DNA from: Flavobacterium sp. ASV13
GTDB taxonomy: Bacteria; Bacteroidota; Bacteroidia; Flavobacteriales; Flavobacteriaceae
NCBI RefSeq assembly: GCF_000745775.1
Contig: NZ_JQJY01000001.1
Coordinates: forward strand, 682,001-746,000
Reading direction: 5' to 3'
Length of the DNA stretch: 64,000 nucleotides
Under the pieces are notes generated by a model. It searched no databases, was not told where the DNA came from, and saw only the letters and a list, made by a program, of their open reading frames with translations. Position numbers and translations under genes: made by a program. Of the stretch, positions 8,619 to 18,341 are shown in pieces (positions within the stretch are counted from its first letter, which is position 1; the number at the start of each line of letters is the position of its first letter).

Positions 8619-10070
8619 ATGAAATTATTACATACAGAACTCCTTATAGCCAGACATTTTAAAAATGCTGTTTTTAAAAATTCGGCGATTTATATTATTA
8701 CACTTTTTATTGGAGCGTTGCTTTTATTTGCTGCGTTTTCGGGTTGGGATAATTACAAAAGCCAAAACGAAACCAGCGAAAAATACCAACACGAATCCCG
8801 CGAAGACTGGTTGAAAAATCCAGATAAAAATCCGCATAGAATGGCGCATTATGGGAATTTTGCTTTTAGAAAAAGCACTTCTTTAAGCGTTTTTGAATTT
8901 GGAATGGAACCTTTTTTTGGAAATGCTATTTTCCTTGAAGCACACAAACAAAATACAGCCAACTTCTCTGAGGCCGGATTTTCTAACAGCATGCTTCGTT
9001 TTGGTGAAATCAGCATCGCCATGGTTTTGCAGGTTTTACTCCCTTTATTGATCTTTTTTGTTGGATTTAATTCTGTTGCCTACGAAAGAGAAAATGGAAC
9101 TTTAAAAATCCTTTTAAGCCAGGGAATCAGCTGGAAACAACTTTTACTTGGTAAAATTCTTGGAATTGCAAGCGTCGTTATGTTGCTTTTTATCCCAACC
9201 ATTATCGTTCTTGTTTTGATTTGGTTACTGCTTCAAAACTTTTCCATTTCGGCAGATGAAACAATCAAAATGCTTTTGTTTATTGGATTTCATTTTATTT
9301 ACTTAATGTTTTTTTGTGTCATTGCTGTTTTGATTTCGGCGTCAAGCAAAACCTCAAAAAAAGCCTTGGTTTCGTTAATTGGAATCTGGCTGATTTTCAC
9401 CATTATTCTGCCAAGAACAACACAAGCAATTGGAGCTTATCTGTATGAAGCGCCTTCTAAAATCCAGTTTAACAGCGATATCGAGAAAGATATTTTGAAA
9501 CAAGGTGACAGTCACAACCCGAATGATGTGCATTACAAAGTCATAAAAGATTCTTTATTGCGAGTTTACAAAGTCGATTCGGTACAAAAACTTCCTTTTA
9601 ATTATTCCGGATTTATCATGACCGAAGGCGAGAAAATCAGTTCAAATATTTACAACAAACATTTAGAAGAATTACTGAAAATCTATTCCAGACAAAACAG
9701 TTTTTCTAAAGCTGTTTCTTTCCTGAATCCTTATATCGCAATGAAAAATCTATCGATGGGATTATCAAATACAGATTATGATTCGAACATCGATTTTCAG
9801 AAACAAGCCGAGAAATACCGTTACGGAATGGCGCAGAAAATGAATGCTTTACAGGTAAAATACATCAGCAATAAAAAACCTGGACCCAATGATAAACCGC
9901 TCACAATTGGCAAAGAACACTGGGCCGATGTTGAGGAGTTTCATTATGAGCCGAAAGGCGTCTGGGGCGTTTTAAAAACAGAAATCGTTTCTGTTATTTC
10001 TATTCTTTTATGGGTAATTCTGTTATTTGTTTTGATCAGAATTGCTGCTAAAAATCTAAAAGCAATTTAA
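8619..10070 (+). CDS. ABC-2 type permease (DUF3526-like), first of pair
   Basis: A 483-aa polytopic membrane protein. One membrane segment is near residues 22-42. A long extracytoplasmic loop follows, then a cluster of segments from about 125 to 270. A second large periplasmic domain (about 275-450) leads to a final segment near 452-472. The segment YERENGTLKILLSQGISWKQLLLGKI is the typical ABC-2 coupling region (quoted in part: ENGTLKILLSQG). This layout with a big loop is that of NosY-like/DUF3526 permeases. It is 6 nt after the receptor gene and 1 nt before the next permease. Confidence 0.85.
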   Translation: MKLLHTELLIARHFKNAVFKNSAIYIITLFIGALLLFAAFSGWDNYKSQNETSEKYQHESREDWLKNPDKNPHRMAHYGNFAFRKSTSLSVFEFGMEPFFGNAIFLEAHKQNTANFSEAGFSNSMLRFGEISIAMVLQVLLPLLIFFVGFNSVAYERENGTLKILLSQGISWKQLLLGKILGIASVVMLLFIPTIIVLVLIWLLLQNFSISADETIKMLLFIGFHFIYLMFFCVIAVLISASSKTSKKALVSLIGIWLIFTIILPRTTQAIGAYLYEAPSKIQFNSDIEKDILKQGDSHNPNDVHYKVIKDSLLRVYKVDSVQKLPFNYSGFIMTEGEKISSNIYNKHLEELLKIYSRQNSFSKAVSFLNPYIAMKNLSMGLSNTDYDSNIDFQKQAEKYRYGMAQKMNALQVKYISNKKPGPNDKPLTIGKEHWADVEEFHYEPKGVWGVLKTEIVSVISILLWVILLFVLIRIAAKNLKAI

Positions 10071-10071
10071 T

Positions 10072-11418
10072 ATGTTAGTACTCTTATTTAAAAATTTCAT
10101 ACGTTCGAAAGGCACCAAAATTGGATTAGTTTTTTTATTAATCATTGGTTTTATAAGCCTTTTAATCGGACATCAGTTTCAGGAAAAACAGGAAAACAAT
10201 ATTATTGAAGCGGCTGTTTATCAAAAAGAACATATTGCCAGAAATGCTGCTTTTCATAAAGACGAAATTGGGCTTCTCCTCTACTACATCAAATTTTCAT
10301 TGGTCAATAATACTTTGCCAATTAACAGTTTAGCCATTGGACAGCGCGATGTAAATCCGTCTATTCAAAGTGTTACAATTCGTGGTTTGGAAGGTCAGAA
10401 ATACGATTCGGAATTGAATAATCCAAGTAATCTTTTGTCAGGAAATATCGATTTTAGTTTTGTGCTTTTGTATTTGTTTCCACTTTTAATTATCGCTTTT
10501 TCATATAATATTATTTCCGAAGAAAAAGAATCAGGAACCTGGAAAATTGTAGCAACACAAAGTCCGAATACCTTTATCTATATTATAAAACTGTTTTATA
10601 TTCGAGTTTTAAGTTTACTCGGACTTTTAACTTTGATACTTTTAACAGCTGTTTTGTTTTTGCAGATTCCAATTGATAAAGCATTTTTTGTGTTTTATGG
10701 ACTTTCGGTTTTGTATATTTTATTTTGGTTTGCGGTTTGTTTTTTCATTGTTTCTCTTCAGAAAAACTCCAACTTCAACGCCGTTATTTTATTGACAATC
10801 TGGCTGTTTCTAATTATTATTCTTCCGGCCGGAATCAATACGTATATCATCAATAAATACAAAGTTCCCGAAGCCTTAGAATTAACGCTTACACAGAGAA
10901 ATGCATACCACGAAAAATGGGATATGGATAAACAGGAAACATTGGATAAATTCTACAAACATTATCCACAGTTTAAAAATTATCCTTTACCTGATAAAGA
11001 GTTCAGCTGGCTTTGGTATTACGCCATGCAGCAAATGGGCGACGACGAATCGGCTGTACAATCCAAAGAATTAGAATCAAAATTGGAGCAAAGAAATCAT
11101 GCAAGTGAGTTAATTGCACAGTTTATTCCAACGCTTCATACGCAGATTCAATTAAACGAAATTGCTAAATCTGATTTGCGAAACCAGCTTTCATTTTTAA
11201 AAGAAACAACAAAATTTCATGAAAAACTCCGTTTGCATTTTTATCCGAAGATATTCGATAACGCTCCTGTTGATCAGCAAAAATGGGAGAATTTTAAAGT
11301 CGAAACTTTTAAGGATAACTCCAGAACGAGTTTAATGAAAGCGTTTTTGCCTTTATTGATTTTTAATTTGCTTTTGATTGTTTTTGGATGGCGGAATTTT
11401 AAAAGAAATATTTTTTAA
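10072..11418 (+). CDS. ABC-2 type permease (DUF3526), second of pair
   Basis: A 448-aa permease with the same plan as the preceding gene: membrane segment near 15-33, extracytoplasmic loop, the coupling motif EEKESGTWKIVATQSP near 150-165, further segments to about 265, then a large extracytoplasmic helical domain and a last segment near 425-440. The pair probably forms a heterodimer driven by the ATPase at 5591. The stop codon TAA lies exactly at the first bases of a 116-bp hairpin repeat (TTAACCGC...), so the repeat has supplied the end of this gene. Confidence 0.85.
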   Translation: MLVLLFKNFIRSKGTKIGLVFLLIIGFISLLIGHQFQEKQENNIIEAAVYQKEHIARNAAFHKDEIGLLLYYIKFSLVNNTLPINSLAIGQRDVNPSIQSVTIRGLEGQKYDSELNNPSNLLSGNIDFSFVLLYLFPLLIIAFSYNIISEEKESGTWKIVATQSPNTFIYIIKLFYIRVLSLLGLLTLILLTAVLFLQIPIDKAFFVFYGLSVLYILFWFAVCFFIVSLQKNSNFNAVILLTIWLFLIIILPAGINTYIINKYKVPEALELTLTQRNAYHEKWDMDKQETLDKFYKHYPQFKNYPLPDKEFSWLWYYAMQQMGDDESAVQSKELESKLEQRNHASELIAQFIPTLHTQIQLNEIAKSDLRNQLSFLKETTKFHEKLRLHFYPKIFDNAPVDQQKWENFKVETFKDNSRTSLMKAFLPLLIFNLLLIVFGWRNFKRNIF

Positions 11419-11532
11419 CCGCAAAGAGCGCTAAGGTTAACGCAAAGTTCGCAAAGTTTTTACACAAAGCTTTGCGAACTTTGCGTTTTATAAAAATCTG
11501 CATGAGATAAAATCTTTGCGTGCTTTGCGGTT
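11417..11532. repeat. AACCGCAAAG...CTTTGCGGTT hairpin repeat, copy 1
   Basis: The element starts with AACCGCAAAG and ends with CTTTGCGGTT. Inside, ACGCAAAGTTCGCAAAG at 11441-11457 is mirrored by CTTTGCGAACTTTGCGT at 11470-11486. Related copies lie at 28516-28603, 29809-29942, 43768-43890 and 50500-50590. The first bases overlap the stop codon of the preceding permease gene. It probably ends the metal-locus transcript. The rest of 11533-11687 is AT-rich leader of the sigma-factor gene. Confidence 0.85.
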
Positions 11533-11634
11533 AAATCGCTCCAACTATTTCAGACTTTCTAAACCTATTCTGAATAAAATTATTCGAATCAATCTTTATT
11601 TGAATTTTATTTAGAATTAATATAAATAAACTTT

Positions 11635-11642
11635 TATATTTG
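11635..11642 (+). promoter_or_regulatory. Putative -7 promoter box of the sigma-factor operon
   Basis: TATATTTG fits TAnnTTTG and lies 73 nt before the chosen start of the ECF sigma gene. No good -33 TTG is found at the normal spacing, so this is a weak call. Confidence 0.4.
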
Positions 11643-11714
11643 CCGCTTTCTGAGCAAATCTGAGTAGTTTTTAAAATTTACTTAATATTGCTTTTCCAAA
11701 GTAAAATCCTTTTG

Positions 11715-12314
11715 ATGAACTATAATGCCAGTTTCGAATTTGAATTATTCCTATGTTTTAAGGAAGGAGACGAAGCTGCATTTAAGTTTTTCTACGATAA
11801 ATATTTCAGACGAATTCAATCTTTCAGTTTTCAATTTGTAAATGATAATGATGAAGCTGAAAACCTTGCTCAGGAAGCTTTGCTGCATTTGTGGCAAAAT
11901 AGAGAAAACGTTGAATCAATTAATGGAATTCAGGCTTTTCTCTTTACTTACGCCAAATCAAAATGTCTGAATTTAATCCGTCATAATAAAGTGAAGGATA
12001 AATTCAAAAATGACCACTTAAACTACAAACAAAGAGAACTGGATATCGAAGTTTTAAATTCGATTCAGTTCGATACTTTAGAATTAACCGAATTAGAACG
12101 CATCATACAGGAATCTATCAGCGATTTACCCGCAAAAACCAGAGAAGTTTTTATAAAAAAACGCTTTGAAAACAAAAAAAATGCAGAAATCGCCGAAGAA
12201 ATGGGTGTTACCTTAAAAGCTGTCGAAGCCCATATGACAAAGGCTTTGAAGATTTTAAAAACCAAATTATCTGATTATTTGTTTTTAATTTTTGTCCTTA
12301 TTTATAATAATTAA
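11715..12314 (+). CDS. ECF (extracytoplasmic function) RNA polymerase sigma factor
   Basis: Chosen ATG gives 199 aa; a TTG 27 nt upstream is less likely. Sigma region 2 (about residues 20-85) contains FYDKYFRRIQSFSFQFV and AENLAQEALLHLW. Region 4 (about 135-190) has LPAKTREVFIKKRFE and the helix-turn-helix KNAEIAEEMGVTLKAVEAHMTKAL. It is followed by a FecR-like anti-sigma gene and an STN-domain SusC gene, the classic Bacteroidota trans-envelope signalling order: substrate bound by SusC frees this sigma, which should then transcribe the locus. The hydrophobic C-terminal tail (LFLIFVLIYNN) is typical of this subgroup. Confidence 0.9.
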   Translation: MNYNASFEFELFLCFKEGDEAAFKFFYDKYFRRIQSFSFQFVNDNDEAENLAQEALLHLWQNRENVESINGIQAFLFTYAKSKCLNLIRHNKVKDKFKNDHLNYKQRELDIEVLNSIQFDTLELTELERIIQESISDLPAKTREVFIKKRFENKKNAEIAEEMGVTLKAVEAHMTKALKILKTKLSDYLFLIFVLIYNN

Positions 12315-12380
12315 AGACAGAAGGTAGGGTGTTTTAATTCTGAGGTGTACTTAGTATAGCGAGAAGTTTAAAACGCAATT

Positions 12381-13484
12381 ATGACATCGGAACTTTTAAA
12401 TAAATACCTTTCTAATGAAGCTTCAGAACAAGAAGTTCAGGCACTTTTTGAATGGATTGAAGCATCAGAAGAAAATAAAAAGCAATTTATAAATGCAAAA
12501 AAAGCTTGGGTTTTAAGCTCAATTGCAGCAGATTTATCAATTGATACTGTTTCGGTAATCCAAATGAAGCCAAAAAACAAAATCAGGCAATATTTGCAAT
12601 ATGCTGCGGTGTTTTTAGTGTTTCTAAGCTTTGGAGCCGCTTTTTACTTATTTAATAGAACTTCTGAAACTTCAAAAGAAATTGTTCTTGCTCTCGGCGA
12701 CGGCCGATTGGAATATTTTGGAGGAAAAAATCAGACTACACTATTAAATGATAAAGGTGATTTAATAGCAAAAAAATTTCCGGATCAAATTATTTATTTT
12801 GGCAAAGTTCAGGATGAAAAAGTAAATTACAATACACTTAAAGTTCCGTACGGAAAACGTTTCAAACTTCAACTTTCAGATGGTACCGTTGTGAGCTTAA
12901 ATTCGGGAACCACGCTTCGTTATCCGGAGCAGTTTGGCATTAACGGAAACCGAAATGTTTATTTGATCGGTGAAGCGTTTTTTGAAGTTGCAAAAGATAA
13001 ATCGCATCCGTTTATTGTGCATGCCAATCAGGCAAATATTGAGGTTCTCGGGACAAAGTTTAATGTGAGTGCTTATCCTGAAAACCCTACTGTTAACGGC
13101 ACATTACTTGAAGGAAGTATACAAATGTATGAGGCAGTTAATCCTTCAAACGCCATTTTGCTTGTGCCAAACCAAATAGCAACCTGGCAAAATAATTCCA
13201 AAAAAATTGTCGTAAAAGAAGTAGATCCAACCTTTTATGCTGCCTGGACAAAAGGTGAACTTGCTTTTAAAGACACTCCGTTTTCTACAATCGCTAAAAT
13301 TATTCAGCGTACTTATAACGTTGAAATTATCAACGAAAATTCTGATTTGGCCAAACAGAGTTTTACGGGTACAATAAAAATCAGCGAATCTAGTGTCGAG
13401 AACATTTTAGATCTTCTAAAACGTGACACACCTTTTAATTATTCTATTGAACAACAAACCATTACCATTACCAATCCGCGATAA
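12381..13484 (+). CDS. FecR-family anti-sigma regulator
   Basis: A 367-aa single-pass inner-membrane protein. The cytoplasmic anti-sigma region is about 1-68 (LLNKYLSNEASEQEVQALFEWI). One membrane segment follows near 70-90 (YAAVFLVFLSFGAAFYLF). The periplasmic FecR domain is about 150-250 (VPYGKRFKLQLSDGTVVSLNSG). A C-terminal DUF4974-type domain is about 285-365. It should hold the neighbouring ECF sigma inactive until the STN domain of the SusC protein signals. It lies 66 nt after the sigma gene and 14 nt before susC. Confidence 0.93.
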   Translation: MTSELLNKYLSNEASEQEVQALFEWIEASEENKKQFINAKKAWVLSSIAADLSIDTVSVIQMKPKNKIRQYLQYAAVFLVFLSFGAAFYLFNRTSETSKEIVLALGDGRLEYFGGKNQTTLLNDKGDLIAKKFPDQIIYFGKVQDEKVNYNTLKVPYGKRFKLQLSDGTVVSLNSGTTLRYPEQFGINGNRNVYLIGEAFFEVAKDKSHPFIVHANQANIEVLGTKFNVSAYPENPTVNGTLLEGSIQMYEAVNPSNAILLVPNQIATWQNNSKKIVVKEVDPTFYAAWTKGELAFKDTPFSTIAKIIQRTYNVEIINENSDLAKQSFTGTIKISESSVENILDLLKRDTPFNYSIEQQTITITNPR

Positions 13485-13498
13485 ATAAATAAATAAAC

Positions 13499-16400
13499 AT
13501 GACATTTACCATACAACCCGTTTTAAGAAAAATTCTGTTTTTCTTAGCGCTACTCATATCAGGTTTTAAAGGATTTTCTCAAAATAAATTAATTACAATA
13601 CATGCTAAAAACAAATCTATAAGCTTAATTATCAAATCAATTGAAGAACAAACTGATTTTAGAATCATTTATAATGCTAAAAAAATTGATGCCGAACAAT
13701 TAACCGATTTAGATATAAATAATGCTACTCTCGAAAACACTTTAAAGCAATTATTTAAAGACAAAAACATTTCGTTTTACATTCAGAAAAAACAAGTTTT
13801 ATTGACAAGCTCCGCTCCTGCTCCTTTGAATTCTGCTACTCAGGAAACGGAAAGATTTATAAGCGGAACCGTTTACAATGCAAAAGACAAATTACCTCTT
13901 CCTGGCGCAACAATACGCATCAAAGGCACCGGAATGGGCGCTATAACTGATCTTAATGGAAAATTTGTTTATCAGTTAACAGGAAACAATATTCCGAATC
14001 TTGTTCTTGAAGCCGGATTTATGGGAATGCAAACACAAATACAAAAAGCTGATAATCAAAAAGTTTTTACTTTCTATCTGGAAGAAACGACAGACGAACT
14101 GAATCCGGTTATTATTACTTCCTCTTACGGAACTAAAAAATTAAAAGAAGAAATCGTCGGTAGTATTTCAACTTTAAATGCAAAAGATATTGCTGTAGAA
14201 CAGGCTTCTGAAAGTATCGATAAAATGGTCGAAGGTCAAATTGCCGGAGTTTTGGTCGAAAATGTTTCGGGAGTTGGTACGCCGGTTAAAATTAATATTC
14301 GCGGACAAGGTACACTTTCTTCATTATCAGGAGCAAAAACCGGAACTTCAAGTCAGCCTTTAATCATTATTGATGGTTTGGTAATGAGCGAAGAAATGGG
14401 AATAGACAACTCTTTTTTTGACGGAAATGGAGATGCAGATGAAAATTTTTCTAACCCGTTAATGAAAATTGCACCTGAAAACATTGAATCATTTACCGTT
14501 TTAAAAGATGCCGCAGCAGTTGGTATTTATGGTGCCGATGGTGCAAATGGTGTTATTTTGATTACAACTAAAAAAGGAAAAAAAGGGAAAACACAATTCG
14601 GATTTTCGAATCAATCTGGTATTTCATCTGCCATTAATCAAATTAAATATCTAAATGGCGAGCAATACAATGAAATTAGAAATGAATTTCAGAGAAGCAC
14701 CACAACCGGATTTGTTGATGTTCCTTACAATGGCGTCAATACGGATTGGTTTGATTTACTAAATAACGCTGGATACTTTAACAAATACAATTTGAATGTT
14801 TCAGGTTCTACTTCAAAATTTTCATATCGCAGTAATCTTAGTTATTTAAAAATTGATGAACCTCAAGTAGGCAATAATACCAAACAATTAAATCTTGGAC
14901 TAAATTTAGGTTATCGAAGCGGAAAATGGGACGTTAACTTAATGCTGAATCCAAGTTATAGTCAAAAAGATGCACCCAACATTTTTTACAATTTTGCGTA
15001 TTTGCCAACGATTTCACCATTTAATGCTGACGGAACTTACTCGAAAATTGGCTTAACCGGAATTAGCGGCGGAAATCCATTTGCTGCAATAGCTCAAAAT
15101 AAAAATGAAACCCAAACTTATGGCATTTTAGGAAGTTTAAATGTTGGCTATCAAATTGCTAAAGGCTTGAAATTTTCAACGCTTTTTGGACTTGATTATA
15201 CGGATAAAGAACAAGATCGTTACTTCTCGGGCGAAAACGAAAGTGGTCAGTTTAACGGAAGTTTTGTTTTGGACCAAATTACATATCCAGGCTGGGGACG
15301 TCGTTTAATTAATCAGCGAAATTCAACTAAATGGAATTGGCAAGGACAACTTTTGTTTGAGAAACAACTTAATGAAAATCATGCCATTGACGGAGTTGTC
15401 GGCATGGAACTTTCTGAAGACAAAACCAATTTTGATTACGCATCAGGAATTGGATTTGTTAATCCAAATCAGATTCATAAAGTTTCAGAAGCGCTTAAAG
15501 ATGATAATCCTGATACCGAAATCGATGAGTCAAAATCAAATCAGAATTATTCGCACGATATTAGTTATAATTCTAAGGTTTCAGCATTTTCACAAATCAA
15601 TTATAATTATAAAAAGCGCTATTATTTCTTAGTCAATTACAGACGTGATCAAAGTTCCGTTTTTGGAAATGATTATGATGTTGCCAACAATGGCGGTGCG
15701 GGTTTTAGCTGGATTACAAGCAACGAAAACTTTTTAAAATCGGCTTCGTGGCTTGATCTCTTGAAATTTAAAGTAAGTTATGGAACTACTGGGAATTCAA
15801 GAATTGGTTCTTATCGATCAAAAGGATTATACAATATCAAACAAAATGGCTACAATGGCGGAACCGAAGCTTCAACAACCGAGGCGCCAAACGAGCATTT
15901 AGGTTGGGAAAAAAATACCAAATTCAATGTTGGTATCGACTTTAATATTTTCAATCGTGTCGAATTATTATTGGAATATTATTATGATGATTTGAGTGAT
16001 ATTATTACAACACGAGACATTCCAACCGAAACGGGTTATTCTTCTATGCAGTTAAATGCATCAAGTATGTACAACAAAGGTTTTGAATTCACAACTAGAA
16101 TTAAATGGATAAAAAATGATCGTTTTAAATGGACTACTTCCTTCAATATTTCTACTGTAAAAAATAAAGTAACAGAGCTAAAAGGTTTAGGAAGCGATTA
16201 TTCTGTAGCAACTTTGGCGCTTGCGCAAAAAGTAGGATACAGCACTACTACTCTTTGGGGAATAAACTGGGTGGGCGTTGATCCCGCAACCGGACGCGAT
16301 TTACTTGAAAAAGACGGAAAAATATACGACGCTGCAACTTACAAATCGTTGTACACAAATGCTGACTGGGTGCCAATTGGCGACAAACAAGCCGATGCTT

Positions 16401-16855
16401 ATGGTGGTTTCAACAACAATTTTACTATCAATAAAAATATTGTTTTATCTATTAGAGGTGCCTTTCAGATTGGTGACGATTTTATGGTTCAAGATGTGCT
16501 TATTGATAAATATTCGAACACTTTAAACCGAAATCTTTCTGTAAATGCTTATGATCACTGGAGACAACCCGGAGATTTGGTTTCGCAATCATCGGTAAGC
16601 AGTTCGCCAATTAATGCCAATTTGAGCAAATATATTTATGATGCTACTTTCTTAAAAATCAGCGATGTTAATTTGAGTTACAATATTCCATTAAAAAAGA
16701 CTTTTCTGGATAATCTGACTGTTTTTGCTGATGCTTCGAATGTTTGGTATTGGTACAAAGAAAAAAGTCCGAAAGGTATGAACGGAATAAGAGAATTTAA
16801 TTACACGTATCCGCAAGCGAGAACTATCTCGATTGGAATGAACGCTAAATTTTAA
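13499..16855 (+). CDS. SusC/RagA TonB-linked outer membrane transporter with STN domain
   Basis: An 1118-aa outer-membrane importer. Signal peptide about 1-27 (ending GFSQ). The STN signalling domain is about 30-100 (ITIHAKNKSISLIIKSIEEQ...). A carboxypeptidase-regulatory-like domain is about 118-195 (ISGTVYNAKDKLPLPGATI). The plug is about 210-345 (VPKINIRG-like PVKINIRGQGTLSS, PLIIIDGL, TVLKDAAAVGIYGADGANGVI), then the barrel ending in F. The STN domain links it to the sigma/anti-sigma pair just upstream. SusD follows after 4 nt. In this family SusC is the channel under the SusD lid, and the imported ligand is usually an oligosaccharide. Confidence 0.95.
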   Translation: MTFTIQPVLRKILFFLALLISGFKGFSQNKLITIHAKNKSISLIIKSIEEQTDFRIIYNAKKIDAEQLTDLDINNATLENTLKQLFKDKNISFYIQKKQVLLTSSAPAPLNSATQETERFISGTVYNAKDKLPLPGATIRIKGTGMGAITDLNGKFVYQLTGNNIPNLVLEAGFMGMQTQIQKADNQKVFTFYLEETTDELNPVIITSSYGTKKLKEEIVGSISTLNAKDIAVEQASESIDKMVEGQIAGVLVENVSGVGTPVKINIRGQGTLSSLSGAKTGTSSQPLIIIDGLVMSEEMGIDNSFFDGNGDADENFSNPLMKIAPENIESFTVLKDAAAVGIYGADGANGVILITTKKGKKGKTQFGFSNQSGISSAINQIKYLNGEQYNEIRNEFQRSTTTGFVDVPYNGVNTDWFDLLNNAGYFNKYNLNVSGSTSKFSYRSNLSYLKIDEPQVGNNTKQLNLGLNLGYRSGKWDVNLMLNPSYSQKDAPNIFYNFAYLPTISPFNADGTYSKIGLTGISGGNPFAAIAQNKNETQTYGILGSLNVGYQIAKGLKFSTLFGLDYTDKEQDRYFSGENESGQFNGSFVLDQITYPGWGRRLINQRNSTKWNWQGQLLFEKQLNENHAIDGVVGMELSEDKTNFDYASGIGFVNPNQIHKVSEALKDDNPDTEIDESKSNQNYSHDISYNSKVSAFSQINYNYKKRYYFLVNYRRDQSSVFGNDYDVANNGGAGFSWITSNENFLKSASWLDLLKFKVSYGTTGNSRIGSYRSKGLYNIKQNGYNGGTEASTTEAPNEHLGWEKNTKFNVGIDFNIFNRVELLLEYYYDDLSDIITTRDIPTETGYSSMQLNASSMYNKGFEFTTRIKWIKNDRFKWTTSFNISTVKNKVTELKGLGSDYSVATLALAQKVGYSTTTLWGINWVGVDPATGRDLLEKDGKIYDAATYKSLYTNADWVPIGDKQADAYGGFNNNFTINKNIVLSIRGAFQIGDDFMVQDVLIDKYSNTLNRNLSVNAYDHWRQPGDLVSQSSVSSSPINANLSKYIYDATFLKISDVNLSYNIPLKKTFLDNLTVFADASNVWYWYKEKSPKGMNGIREFNYTYPQARTISIGMNAKF

Positions 16856-16859
16856 AAAC

Positions 16860-18341
16860 ATGAACTATTTAAAATATATAACCATCGCAATCCTGATTTT
16901 TTCGGTACAAAGCTGCAGCGATTTTTTAGAACAGGAACCTGGAACCCAAACTTCGATCGATGAGCTTTTACAAACTAAACAAGGCGTTTTAACCGCTTTA
17001 AAAGGACTTTACACGAATGTTGAAGATAATGTGAGAGGAGAACGTTTTGCTGCGTATGCCGACTTACAAGGCGGAAATTTAAAAATTACGCCGTTTGAAA
17101 CTACCAATAAAGGAGAAATTACTATTCCAACTGCTTTTGCCAAAGTATATTCTTTTGAAGATCAATCTGATAGTAGTGAATTTAAAATGTTTTATGATAC
17201 TAATTATGATAATATAAATCAAGCCAATTTACTTTTAGAATATACGCCAAAATTAACCGATGCAACTGAGGCTGAAAAAAATCAGATTATCGCTGAAGCC
17301 TTAACAATACGAGCTTATTCTCACTTTTTATTATCATTAGTGTACAGTCAAAATTACGGATTTACACCAGATGCAACACATTTAGGAATTGTTTACAATA
17401 CCAGTTCAATAAAAAGTGGTGTTAAATATCCTGCAAGAGAAACTGTTGCCAATACGTATTCTTTAATTATCAAGGATTTAAAAACAGCATTAGAAAATTA
17501 CGGAAGCACTTCAGGTTTACAAGGTCCTGCTTATTCTTATTTCAACAGCAATAATACAAAGGCTTTGCTTGCACGTGTCTATTTATACAAAAAAGACTGG
17601 CAAAATGCCTATGATACCGCAAATGACATTATTACAAACTCAGGCGTAACATTAATGAGTTCTGCTGATTTGATCGCACAATGGGAAAAACCAGATTTAC
17701 CGGTTTCTGAAATTTTATTGGAATTTTCAACTCCCCGAGATGCTTCAGGCACAACTTCGAGTTCTGTCGCAGCTTATTTTGGCTACACTACTTCGCCTCC
17801 ACCTTTGAATACAATAACAAATACAGGCAGAAAATACGTCGCTTCAAATGATTTATTGAATCTTTATGAAACCAACGATTTGAGGAAAAAGTTATTCTTA
17901 CCACTTCAGCTTTCTACTTTAATAGCAGGAAATCAGGTTCCTTTGCCTTATAATTTTACTAAAAAATACCATGACAATCCGGGTTATGTAGCTTTTAGAT
18001 TAAGCGAAATGTATTTGATTCGCGCTGAAGCTGCTGCCGAAAACAACAAACCTGAGCTTGCAATGTCGGATATAAATATTATCAGAGCTCGCGCCAATGC
18101 TTCTCTTTTAACCAACGCAACAAATATTAAAGAAAATATTCTTTTGGAAAGAAGAAAAGAACTTTGTTTTGAAGGACATTTATTTTTTGATCTTGTTCGA
18201 AATCAAAAAGGAATTACTAGAAATGATGGCTGTATTTCCAATGTTTGCAGTCTAAACTATCCTTCGCCGAAATTTATATTGCCAATCCCATTGTACAATA
18301 CCAATCTTAACTCAAATTTAAAGCAAAATGAATCGTATTAA
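16860..18341 (+). CDS. SusD/RagB-family surface nutrient-binding lipoprotein
   Basis: A 493-aa lipoprotein with signal peptide and lipobox (SVQSC, Cys near residue 20). TPR-like SusD helices are visible, for example in EAEKNQIIAEALTIRAYSHF around 138-158, and the C-terminal LLERRKELCFEGHLFFDLVR near 440-460 is strongly conserved in the family. It caps the SusC channel. It overlaps the next lipoprotein gene by 14 nt, so the two are translationally linked. Confidence 0.94.
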   Translation: MNYLKYITIAILIFSVQSCSDFLEQEPGTQTSIDELLQTKQGVLTALKGLYTNVEDNVRGERFAAYADLQGGNLKITPFETTNKGEITIPTAFAKVYSFEDQSDSSEFKMFYDTNYDNINQANLLLEYTPKLTDATEAEKNQIIAEALTIRAYSHFLLSLVYSQNYGFTPDATHLGIVYNTSSIKSGVKYPARETVANTYSLIIKDLKTALENYGSTSGLQGPAYSYFNSNNTKALLARVYLYKKDWQNAYDTANDIITNSGVTLMSSADLIAQWEKPDLPVSEILLEFSTPRDASGTTSSSVAAYFGYTTSPPPLNTITNTGRKYVASNDLLNLYETNDLRKKLFLPLQLSTLIAGNQVPLPYNFTKKYHDNPGYVAFRLSEMYLIRAEAAAENNKPELAMSDINIIRARANASLLTNATNIKENILLERRKELCFEGHLFFDLVRNQKGITRNDGCISNVCSLNYPSPKFILPIPLYNTNLNSNLKQNESY

